A stretch of 64,000 nucleotides of DNA from Neelides folsomi (taxonomy: Eukaryota > Arthropoda > Collembola > Neelipleona > Neelidae). Positions within the stretch are counted from its first letter, which is position 1. Every line of letters starts with the position of its first letter. Below, piece by piece: positions 26,801-37,400 of this stretch. The stretch spans positions 62,001 through 126,000 of the forward strand of contig JAQGBZ010000105.1 in the NCBI GenBank assembly GCA_034687125.1, read 5' to 3'. The notes under the pieces are model-generated. The model searched no databases and was not told the DNA's origin. It saw only the letters and a list, made by a program, of their open reading frames with translations. The position numbers and the translations under genes are program-made.

Positions 26801-29800
26801 ATGAGTGAAGAGATAAAAGTTTGGAAATTGCTCAGAGATTCAACTGTTGATTCAGCCGTTTTTTCCTCTTAAATTATTTACAAGACCTCCTCATGCATAC
26901 TCATAGTAAGAGAGATATAGCCAGACCTTTAAGACACACTCTACCACCTAGAAATAAACTCTTTATAATGGAGTTTGTAAGGATAAAATGTAAACATCTC
27001 CACGGTTGGGGAAGGTCAGGGAAAGAAAAGAAATAATAAATCAAAGGCTTTTTCTCCTTATATCTTCATTCATGAGAGGAAGTGAGAGGAAGTAAACGGA
27101 GGAATTGGAGAGTTCCTCGTAATGGAATGAAGAACCCTCCAACAACTCATTCAATTGATCACTTTTATACCAAAGGTGGAGGTCGATGTAATTTCATAAC
27201 GCTGGAGGGCAATCAGGGAAGCTTTGAACTTTTCTCCCCAATTTTACTCCAAACTTGAATGGAGGAAACTCCTATTCTCAATCATAGGGTAAATGGGTAT
27301 TAGGCTATTAATGTGACTAGTGGGTCATATTGGTGCACCAACCGTGGATAAATGCTTCACTCGCTCATTAACTCATCAACTTTATGGTTCATTCCTATAA
27401 TTTATATTTTCCACTTCCTTAAGGACTAATAATTGCCTTTGGGTAATATGGATTTTACACATTTTCATTCACTACCACTCAAACACACGGGAGTTGGCGC
27501 GGACCTTGGTTTGACATCTTTCTTTATTTATTTTTACTCCTCATCATTTTATTTCTCAACAATCTTCCTTTTCAAATTTTATATTAAACGGGGAAAGGAT
27601 AAGTAACACCCCAAGAGTTAATTTATATAATAAGAATGCAGTTTTTAGAAAATTAAAGTTAGAAAAATAAGGACAGTTGTCGTTCCAGGGACCGCGCCAA
27701 CTCCCGTGTGTTTGAGTGGTAAATAAGTCTTAACGTCTTTCCCTTATTGGTTTGTAAATCCAACAAAAATATTTAATACGAAGCATTATATAACGTATTT
27801 CATACTCCAGTTGTACCATATTACTTACATGAATCTGTATTTACCATTTTGTGAAACCTTTAAGTTGAGAATAAAAGAAAAGTCAATTTAATATAAAAGT
27901 TCAAATCCAATGGTCATTCCGACCTAAAGTGACAACTGTGACTTATTTATGAATGGTGAGTGAATCCCAGTGTGATGTAAGGTAGAGACTCCCCAAGATG
28001 CTCCATGTTTAGAAATGAGAAGGGAATGTAAGAAGGGATTGAGAATTAAGGTGGGGAAGTGTTGGAAAAGAATGAGGTGGAATAAAAGAGGAGCGAATGA
28101 GAAACGGCGTGCTAATAAAAACATATCCATTATCTCTCCTTGGCGGAATCAAGGCTTCTTATCTCCAAGCACATCAAAATGTGAGTTAATAGAATGAAGT
28201 CTCCTCACCAGGCCTCCTCCTATTATCACTTTATGACTCTTGAGAAGGATCAAGTTGCAATATGTACAGGGGAGCAATAACCGGTACCTCCTCTGCCCCC
28301 ATAAACCTCGGATTATTCTCTCTCCCCCTCACGAAACCTCCTCGAGGAAACTCGGGTCATTAAGAGAGGAAGGAAGGGATTTTCTCTCGCTCTCTCAGCC
28401 TTTAAAGGTCGGGGTTTGTGGGAAATGCGAGGAGGTGGGCGGGGAGCGTGGAGTCGCATTAAAGTACAACTCTCCGGGACACTTCCTTTTACTTTCTCCC
28501 CGAAATTATTACTTATATGGCAAGTATTCCCTGCAGGAGGAACAACCCGATCCAAACTTTATAACTTGATACTTTCCATTCCTCCCTAATTATGGAGACC
28601 TGAATTACTTGGTGAAATGAGAGATAAATTATGAGATGATTAGCATGATGAACTCTGTAACTTATCCTACCCGTAATTGACACGATTCGTTCTTATCCTT
28701 AACAAAATATTGAGCCACATACCTTCGATATACCATACAATATCTTGGTATTAATATAAGTAGGTAATTCCATAAGAAATGATAGTATTGGTGAAAAATC
28801 AAAGATTAGCTTAAGATTAGCTTATTAAGAATATTAGATCAGATTTGATCTTATTAAGAATATATTAGATTTTTAGAAGAATTATCAACTGATGATTTAA
28901 TTTTAATTATTTAGTCTCGGCCGACTCCAGCACATCTCACTTCAGTCCAAGCTGAGCAAATCCTGGCCCAGGCCTGCGAAAACGAGAGTCAGAATGCAAA
29001 GAGGATGCGAATGGGGTTGGATCCAGTTAGCCAGCCTCACCCGAACCCATCCGTAATTACTTTCCCTCATCCTTACCCCCAGTAATAAAATTCGGTCGTT
29101 GGCAGGCGGAGAGTAACGGCCACGACCGTCACGGGCATTCCAACTCCTCTTCTGCAAACTCGAGCCCAGAGAAACGTGAGGGGAGCAATGCCAGCAGCAG
29201 CAGTGGGAAAGAAAAGGGGAACTCCGCCACCCTTGCGGCTCTTGTCACCAGCGGGGCTTCCGCGGATCTCCTCGTCACGTCATCCACTGGAAATGGATCT
29301 TTGGGGCTGAGTGTCGAACAGGCCAAGACCCTCGTCAATAATCCGCTCCTGGACTACCGGTAATTTTCCAATTGAGGCCAAAATGTCTCCATGGGCTCAG
29401 GAGGACTGATTGAGCCCGAGGGGAAGGCCGGAGTGAGTAATTTCCTTCATTTTGATTTGGGACACCCCCACAGGGCACTGAATGGGAATGGAGTCGTCTC
29501 TAGCATGTCGATGTATCGACCGAACTTTGGGCAGCCTTTTCAACGACCGGGGCCTTTCCCGGGACTTTTTCCCCCGGCGGCCGTTCCGCCACCGGCCCCA
29601 ACGACCACCTTTCCGCCTCTTAATGCGTCTCCGCTCCCGCTCCAGAATGGTAATTCACCCTTCTTTTATACTTTCTCCCCGTTTCTCCCGATTTCTTCCG
29701 GTTTCTCCAGCCCACTACCCGGGTCTCCATCTGGAGAACCCGGGGTTAACTTTCCACTACGGGAGGGAGGGACTTTGAGTGAATCCTATCGATCCAGAGT

Positions 29801-30235
29801 CAGTCTGGAATAATATTTTCCTTCACCCACAGTTCCTTCGTGGGTTGTTAATTAAACACTTCCTCTTTCATTGTCCTCCTCTATATTTCATTATTACCTC
29901 GACATGGCCCTCGTGTCGGAGGAGAATAATAACGGGAGGCGGGGAGAAACCGGGAAAGAAGAAGATTCAACAAATCCCTCCCTTGAATCTCTCCGACCCA
30001 AGGGTTCATCTCTTAAATTTATTTTAATCCAGAGATTTGGAATAAAATTCGGAATTTTTCTCCAGATGCTGTTCCAACGGATTTGAGCATGAAGACCAAA
30101 CCGCTTCTTGCCCACAAATTGAACGCGACCGAGATGGCCACTGTGAGATCTCTAATTACTGGATACCGGGAGTCGGCAGCGTTCCTTCTCCGATCTGCTG
30201 ATGAACTTGAACAGCTCCTCATCCAACAGCAGTAA
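5839..30235 (+). CDS. NOL4: NOL4 homologue (nucleolar protein 4 family), 10 coding exons, 5' end outside window
   Basis: Exons read in one continuous frame: 5839-5976, 7659-8003, 22728-22782, 23625-23794, 23891-24046, 25473-25676, 28915-29052, 29106-29359, 29474-29649, 30066-30235 (stop TAA). All junctions are AG/GT and phases match, giving 601 residues. Conserved NOL4 blocks are clear: [19 protein letters not shown] and KHAGQKRTY (residues about 13-45), [20 protein letters not shown] (47-66), an acidic run followed by ERLKAFN (about 262-288), [20 protein letters not shown] (289-308) with the basic [14 protein letters not shown] stretch, [20 protein letters not shown] (358-377), and the C-terminal [25 protein letters not shown] motif before the C-terminal block fits a PxDLS-type CtBP-binding site (inference). 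NOL4 is a nuclear protein, mainly neural in vertebrates, with poorly known biochemistry. The family's N-terminal exon(s) (FQDWCLRTYG-type block) were not found in 1-5838, so the gene starts upstream. The first exon opens in phase 0, so the missing part should end in phase 0. No AATAAA is visible within about 1 kb after the stop. Confidence 0.95.
5977..7658 (+). other. NOL4: NOL4 intron, 1.7 kb
   Basis: The intron opens with GTGAGG and ends with TTTTTCCAG. A run of TACATACA-type repeats lies at about 6097-6150. The part from about 6540 to 7100 and again from 7500 is GC-richer. No alternative exon is seen. Confidence 0.8.
12382..12403. repeat. Microsatellite (AC)n then (ATAC)n
   Basis: About five AC units run into three TACA units inside the 14.7-kb NOL4 intron. 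Confidence 0.8.
17333..17349. repeat. Microsatellite (TG)8
   Basis: A perfect run of alternating T and G of 17 bases in the 14.7-kb NOL4 intron. Confidence 0.85.
22783..23624 (+). other. NOL4: NOL4 intron, 0.84 kb
   Basis: The donor is GTATGT. The acceptor is the doubled GTAGTAG: cutting after the first AG starts the next exon at 23625, and after the second AG at 23628. Both keep the frame. Nothing else is seen inside. Confidence 0.8.
24047..25472 (+). other. NOL4: NOL4 intron, 1.4 kb
   Basis: The donor is GTATGT and the acceptor is GGGGGGTTAG directly before the ATG of the [12 protein letters not shown] exon. The second half is GC-richer and has overlapping 90-127 codon frames that match nothing known. 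No alternative exon was identified. Confidence 0.75.
27475..27719. mobile_element. Non-autonomous DNA transposon (MITE), TA target, in NOL4 intron
   Basis: The element is 245 bp and begins CCACTCAAACACACGG. The same sequence, inverted, closes it. The terminal inverted repeats are identical for 28 bp and continue with few mismatches to about 36 bp. The element is flanked by TA on both sides (27473-27474 and 27720-27721), as expected for the Tc1/mariner superfamily. The interior is AT-rich with no open frame, so it depends on a transposase encoded elsewhere. Identical terminal repeats suggest a fairly recent insertion. I saw no second copy in the window, and the superfamily call rests only on TIR plus TA. 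Confidence 0.85.
28808..28874. repeat. Short interleaved direct repeats before a NOL4 exon
   Basis: AAGATTAGCTT occurs twice in a row, followed by two copies of a CTTATTAAGAATAT(AT)TAGAT unit separated by about ten bases. The cluster ends about 40 bases before the exon that starts at 28915. It is probably local slippage. Confidence 0.5.
29650..30065 (+). other. NOL4: Last NOL4 intron, 0.4 kb
   Basis: The donor is GTAATT and the acceptor is TTTTCTCCAG. The frame stays open for 160 bases past the donor (to about 29811), so intron retention would add about 54 residues rich in F, P, S and G before a stop and would lose the conserved C-terminal block. That is possible but unsupported. Confidence 0.75.
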
Positions 30236-33200
30236 TTTGGCCAATGGAGATTTCTTATTTCCTTCCTCCGTTGAGTTCCTTCTCCGATTATTTTGGAGTT
30301 TAACAAGTGGTTTATTTAATGGAGAATATTGATCCCATTTTTAAGCCCTTTTGAGAGTCAATTTATTTTGAAAGATGTAAAAGTCGAGGAGATAACGACT
30401 AATGAGTGTATGACAATTACTTATTACTTATTACAGATATTTGTATGTACTACATATATTATATAATTAATGAACTAATGTTATGGATGTATTTAAATTG
30501 AAGTCTACAACAGTTTGGATGCTAATTACTGTTTCCTGTCATTACATCTACTTAATTCTATACGGATAATTTTATTTCCAATTCCTTACGATTAATCTTT
30601 TTAATCTCCCAGTTTCGTGTTCCAAATACAATTATTCAACTAATCGTATTCCTCATATTACGTTTTTAATTTAAGCACTCCATTAAAGGTGTCAGCCACT
30701 AATAGAAAATCCCTCATGTTTGGAAACAACAAGAGGGAAAGTAATTGATTATGTATAGGATATTTCTCGTAATTGTAAGATGAGGAGCTAAAATGCACTC
30801 TTTAAATTCTAATTGGTAGTCGAAGCTAAAGTAAATCTAACATTATACTAAATACGTAATATGGTACATAAGAAATTTAATCTTACATAAAAGTAATTCA
30901 TTGGACTTTGATAAATTAGTCTTCAGATAACTTGTAGAGTCGTAATATGGCAATCTCGATTGATTCGCAAAGACTTTCCTTACAGAATTATTAATTCTTG
31001 TATGATACCTTATGCAGATTAATTACTTTTGTGTTCATAAATTCATTATATTTATATTCACCATTTTAATTTTGAGAAAAAATACAATTAAACGAGAGCT
31101 AATTTTATGATATACGTAGGATATAGAGTAAGCCTTCAACTTACAATTAACGATAATTTGAAATGTGGGAATCAAATATTTTATTATTGTTTAATATTTT
31201 CCATTAAACCAAAGATAGTTTATATTAGAAACTTTGTAGATAAATTCTGATTATAAATTATATTCTACTACTCCTATAAAATTAATACCTAATATAAGAT
31301 ATAAGTAAAACAATTAATTATTGAAAATAAAATAGTATAAAGGTTAAGAGCAATTATAAGTACATAAGTTTAGCATTAGGTCGTAAATATAAAATCTTGA
31401 ATTCTATTGCCAAGCTTGTACGTACAATTGAGAAATTCAATAGATGGGCAAAAAGCGAGTTAAGTAAACTGTATAAATATTCCCGCATCTTAATTATTAA
31501 ATGAAGTTAGGAATGGAGTGAGAATGGTAAAAGTGGAATTTCTATATAAATAGTTAATTATAGTTAATCATAGTTAGATTGAAAATTTGAGAATCATATT
31601 TACTATATATAAATATTTCGGACAAACTCGTTTCTTTCTTTCGCGGCTCGTTGGTGGTTGCCCGTTTAGAAATGTACCTTATTGGAAGAAAGTCAGGAGA
31701 AATCGTCGTTGCTAATAAAAATTAAGTTTATAGGATTCGTTGTTGATTCATTACAAATATTATCGTTAGGTAAGGTTAGGCTCGTGAGTTGATTTGTGGA
31801 ATCGTGTAGAAATCCTTCAGTTGACCAACACGGAATATAAATGGTTAAAATTGTATAAAAATGAACAGTAATTAATTATAATGAATGATGAAATTTAAAT
31901 AAGGGTTAAATACACTAAATCTTATCTAATCTAGTGGTATACCTAAGTCTTACTAGGGATAATTGGTAAAACGCACTTTAATGAATTTAAAATATTAACA
32001 AATTACTGAAGGATTTGAAGGGTGAATGAGAATTTTAATGCTAGAAGTTTAAAAAATTAAGATTAAGCATTTTATAGAATTAATTGCAAAATTAAGGATT
32101 CGTAGTAAACATTTAATAATGCACAAACTTTCAAAGCACGTTAAGATTAGAAATTGTGTATTTAAAGTAATTTTAAAAACTAACTTTTAAAAGTGTGCGT
32201 AAATGATAATACATTAATTATGATACTTAAATAAATATTAACTACGATTTATTTAAAATCCCCATGATCTTTAAATGGATATGGGCTCTGAGCAGAACTT
32301 GCAATTAGTATGAGAGTGAAGTTCATGAGATGTGTTATTCTGAACTTATACGATATACCTAATTAATAATAAAATATTTCATTATATTTAGATTAATAGC
32401 GTTCCAAGAAATTCATATTTACGATCTACAATTTGAATTTTATAGCTTATTCCAAAGTTGAATCTCATTTTAAAGAATATTTATTTACTTTAGACTGGAT
32501 TTATAGATTTTTCGAATCTTATAGACGATAACTCGTTACATGAATGAAAGAAATATGTGAATTAATATGATATAAGAATGTACTTATAAGTAATTGTATA
32601 GGAATAAAATAATTGCAAAGTTTTAGACAATTTATTAAATTCACAAAATTAGCCCTTATACATAATTTCGCATTTAAAAGCTTTTAGAGATTTCAATAGA
32701 ATTTAAATAAATATAATTAAATTAGATGTGCAATCTGCACCAAAGAAAGTAAGTCACTTAAAATACAGAATGCTATCAAGCTCATAGAAAAATTAGTGTG
32801 TTTAATTACAAGCTCATTAATTAGTAAAATATCAACTATCTTCTTTTCATGTGTGACAAATATTTCAAGAGTGAAATTCGGATTACAATGCGTGACATCG
32901 GGTTTATTATAAAAAATGCATAAATATTACAAAGTCGGTTGTTGTTCTTTCTTACAATTAGACTTAAAATGAATTTAATGTTCCCTTAATATTAATATAA
33001 ATCTCTTAATATTGGCGTCTTACTGATGACATGTTAATGCATAATACAACTTGGTGTACTATTACAATTATTGATAACAGTATAATTGATTACTAATAAA
33101 ATTATTGTAAAGTTTTATTTGATATCAGCTGTCTAATTTCTTATTGAATTACATGCACAGATTGTGCACAATTTTGTAAAACTAAATTAATATTTTATGT

Positions 33201-34436
33201 AAACTCACAAATTGATATTTCTAATTTATGGGTTTGTTATACAAGATTTCGGAAATTGCAAAAAGTGGAAGAAATTATAGAAATTATTAAAATATTTATC
33301 TTATCTTGAATATTAGCATTATGAAGAGTTCTAGTGATAATGTGCGTATTTAATATATTTAAAATTAGTTTTGTATCAATATCTTTCCATTGTTCTCTTA
33401 AACTCCTTTGTACCGTTTTCACTCTTTTCTGATGGATTCTGATTCTGTCACTAACTTTTATTTAGATTGTGTAGCATTCATGGAGTTAAAGAAACGGGTA
33501 ATGATTTAAAATGAAAGATTTTCAGAATTCTATGTGAGATTCAAATAATGCTATATGTATTAAGGTGACCGAATCTTAATTAATTACAATTAAGTAATTA
33601 CAATTGCGTTTCTCTTTGGGTAATGTTGTAGACACCTGAATAGGTTTCCTATATAAAAACTAGAGGTTTCTTCGACCTTCCTCCCTTCTTCCGATCTTCA
33701 AGTTTCAGAAGCGCAGGGAAAGATATTCCATTTATTATAGAGATTGAATTTTATCGAAAGAAGTTGATAATCGTTGCATACGTTGGAAATGCAAAAACTA
33801 CTTTGTTACATGAAACTGTTTTTGAAATGGAAACTTGCTTGGTCGAAAGTAGAGAGTTAACCAGAAAGTGCAGATGACCTGTGACGTTGATGTGCGTAGG
33901 CTAAATGAGCATTAATTAAAAATGTGTGTAACACAACTACATAATTACATAGATGTTATAATAAAATTTTGCTTGGATGTATTGTCTCTTTATTCTCATA
34001 TAAATCTGGACTTCATATTAACAAATGCATAATTACCTAAATGACTAAAAACTAATTAATATCGTAATTTTCATAATTAATTATTAAAATATTTTAATTA
34101 AAAAAGCTTAGTATAAAACAAAGGATATTTAAATTTTCACCAAAAAGAAAGGCAGTCTTTTGATAATATTCATTGACAAGTTTCCTTATGGCATTCGGCA
34201 TCAATATATTGAACGGTTTTTTCATAAACAAACTGTTTTGTCAACTTATTGAATTTTTTCTTATTTGTGAGTCACTGAGAGTAACCGTTCTGAAATAAAT
34301 TAATAAACTTTAATTAAAAATAAAACTTTATTTAAAAATCTATCATAGTTTGGTCGTAATCCAGACATCATTAAACCCTTTACGGTTGAACCTTAACGGT
34401 TCTAATTTATTCCAGAATTAAATAGAAAGAATCAAA
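30236..34436. other. AT-rich intergenic region between NOL4 and DNAI3
   Basis: The sequence drops abruptly to very AT-rich after the NOL4 stop. No frame of note occurs on the + strand. A CTATATAAAAAC TATA-like box at about 33648 is followed about 30 bases later by a pyrimidine-rich stretch (33675-33705) and could be a core promoter for DNAI3 (inference). Just before the DNAI3 start there is a splice-acceptor-like TTTATTCCAG ending at 34415. I looked for additional N-terminal DNAI3 exons here and found none. Confidence 0.6.
34406..34415 (+). promoter_or_regulatory. Candidate splice acceptor in DNAI3 5' UTR
   Basis: TTTATTCCAG ends 21 bases before the DNAI3 ATG. It is either the 3' end of a 5' UTR intron or, if the animal uses spliced leaders, a trans-splice site. 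No matching donor was recognised upstream with confidence. Confidence 0.4.
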
Positions 34437-37400
34437 ATGTCTTCATCTGAACCTCGAAAAGAAAGCATAGAAGGGGAATATGATATCGAACAAGACAATT
34501 CAAGCTTTGTTCATCCAATGGTAAACAATAAAAATCATTTGTCTTATAATTTGTCGCAATTTTTCTGAATGACTTAAATCATAATTATATAGATTAAATA
34601 ATTAAGCTATATATAAGAATATACCCATTAACTATAGATTAATTTTAATTATGTATTTAGCTAGAAACAGTCGAAGAGCCGAAAGAAGTAACAAAAGAAG
34701 AATCGTTAATGAAGCAGTTTGAATTTGATCCTGAAGCGAATCCCAATTTATACGTTGAGTTTGAATCTGAAGATCAAACCCTTCAACTTTTGCAACCAAG
34801 TGCTATACAAGAAGAAAATGAAGTAGCAGCACAAGTAGCAACTGCTGAAGAAGTATTAATACACAATTTAGATATATTAAAAACAATTATTTATTTAATT
34901 GTAAATTAATGATTAATTAGCTATGTATTTATATGAAACCGTGATTTAAATAGGAATTATGGGCACAATTGGCATCAATTCAACCCCGTAAATGGAAAAG
35001 CTTAGGAAGCGAAGCAGAAGTTGACCAAGAAATTTTGAAATTGGGACGTCCATTGGTGAGGAACGTTGAATTAAGGAATATTGAAAATTGAAATAATAAT
35101 TAATATTTTTGTATAAGGGAATTATACAAACTGTATTTCAATATGCATTTAACGTTTATTAAACCTAAACTAAAATTTATTATCAGGCAGTAATGGAAGC
35201 AACGAGAGACAAAGAATTATTCTTCAAAGAATATTCATTCTCGGATTCTAAAACTGATGGGAATCCTCATTATTATGTCGAGTTTGAATCCGAAGATCGA
35301 TCCCTTCATCCTTACATCTTGGCCGCAGAGGTTGACGCTGGGGTTCAGACGACAGGGCCAAAGAAAACAATGGCGACTCAAACACAGTTCCATTTCAAGA
35401 GAAATAAAATGGTTCAACATGAAGGTCAAATAATGTCTGAAGAAGATGCAAACACATTATTTGAGTCTGATGACGTGGTCGACTTTTTCAAAAGGGTTCA
35501 TTGAAAACAAAATTCTAATTAAATTTAAATTTCTAATTAATCTAAATTTCATTTTCAATCAAAGTGATAAACTGACTATCATTGGAAATTGACAATGATA
35601 ATTTATTTAGGTGACGAATAGAATGGAACGAGCTTTACAGCAAAATGAATTGTTGAATATTGTCGAAGACGACTATAAAAATCTGAAAGCTGTAAAAGGC
35701 AACGAAGTTGAATTCAACAATGAATCAATTCTGTTACAAGAGTACATTACTTTCTGTGAGTTGAGACATTCAAAGGGACGTCACGTTACAATGATTACAT
35801 TTCATCCAACTCTTGATGGTTAGCAAATTATATTAACTCACATAACTTAAAATAACTCATGATCAAGAATTAACCTTAAATTCCTAATTTATAATCAAAT
35901 CTTAATTTTTTAAGCATAATCATAATCTTTAATCATAATCCTTTTCATAGATATGATTGTAATGTCGCTTTCTGAAGACGCTACATTTGACAAACGGGAA
36001 GATTCCCATTCTAAAATGTTGGTTGCACCAAATTTCGTCTTGTTTTGGGATTTAAAGAATCCCGGAGCACCGCAGGTATAAAAACATTTAACTTTAAAAG
36101 TTTAAATACTTTAATTAGAATTTACAATTTTTAGTTAATGTTGGACTCTCCGGATGACGTTTTTTCCTTCCATATCAACCCAGCAGACCCAACATTAGTT
36201 TGCGGTGGTTGCGCCAATGGGCAAGTTGTTCTTTGGGATTTGAGTGATTTCTATTGGGATTTGAAATCGAGAGAGTCAGAAAGACGCCGAAGTTCAGCAG
36301 AGACAAAAGCAAAGCGACTTTCATTTCTTGAGAAGTTGAAGGACAGCGCTGAGAAATATGTCGCTCCGCTCGTCCCATCCACTGGATTGTCAAATTTAGA
36401 ACAAAGTCATCATAGCGCTGTAACTGCCATTAAATGGCTTTCTCCGCATTGTGAGGTAAATTAAGATAATTACAATAAATACTTTCTTTGTATGATAAAT
36501 ATAGAATATTATTATTATCATAATATTTATTATTATAAATTTTTATGAACAATAATTATCCATTTGTCCAGATTCGTAAAAATGGAACGATTATTGAGAA
36601 TACAATGCGTGGTGGATGTTCGCAATTCTTCAGTTTGGCAGGAGACTCAACTCTTCGACTTTGGGACATTCGACAACCAAAGTCTGGCATGGATGAAGAT
36701 GAAGAAATTGAAGTGGATAATGTTATAAGAAGCAACAAATGGCTTCATCTGGAAAATAATAAATGGAAATATTCTCTCAAGGTTCTATTTAAAAATATCT
36801 AAAAACTTAAAATAAATACCTAGTTGTTTTATTTTAAAGGTTGATTAATGAAAATTTGTCAATTATTGATTAAAATTTATCAAATATTAATGAAAATTTA
36901 ATCAATTTAATCAATTTTTAATGTTATTTGTATAGTTTAACCTTGATGATGGAAGTGGTACAATGTATGCAACACTCATGTCGTTATCTGAATCATCTCA
37001 CGGTATTTCAAAATAGACATTCACATAATAATTCATAATAATACTTGTATACCTATAGTATTTGTATTAAATCATTAGGTTTTAAAAAACTGTAAAACCT
37101 TTAACATTTTACTATATTTATCATTAACAAACATAATTTAAAGGGCGTTACGACGTTGATCCAGGAGAAGACGATCTTTCCGCAAACAATTCAGAATTGT
37201 CAATTAAATCAAATTCATCTCGCATATCCAAAATGAACGTGGACAGTTCAATCAGTCTCAAATCGAAGAAATCCGAATCGGGGTTTTCGAACGACTCGAA
37301 TGTTTCAAGTTCTTCCTCTCATGCCATCCACTCCCTTCATGATTCAACACATAGCGACATTCATGGAGACTTCGACCGAGACGACGCCTTTGATGGAGAC

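Larger units (their letters stand above)
25677..28914 (+). other. NOL4: NOL4 intron, 3.2 kb, contains a MITE
   Basis: The donor is GTAAGA and the acceptor is TTATTTAG. It carries the 245-bp TIR element at 27475-27719 and a cluster of short direct repeats at 28808-28874 just before the acceptor. No coding sequence is seen. Confidence 0.75.
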
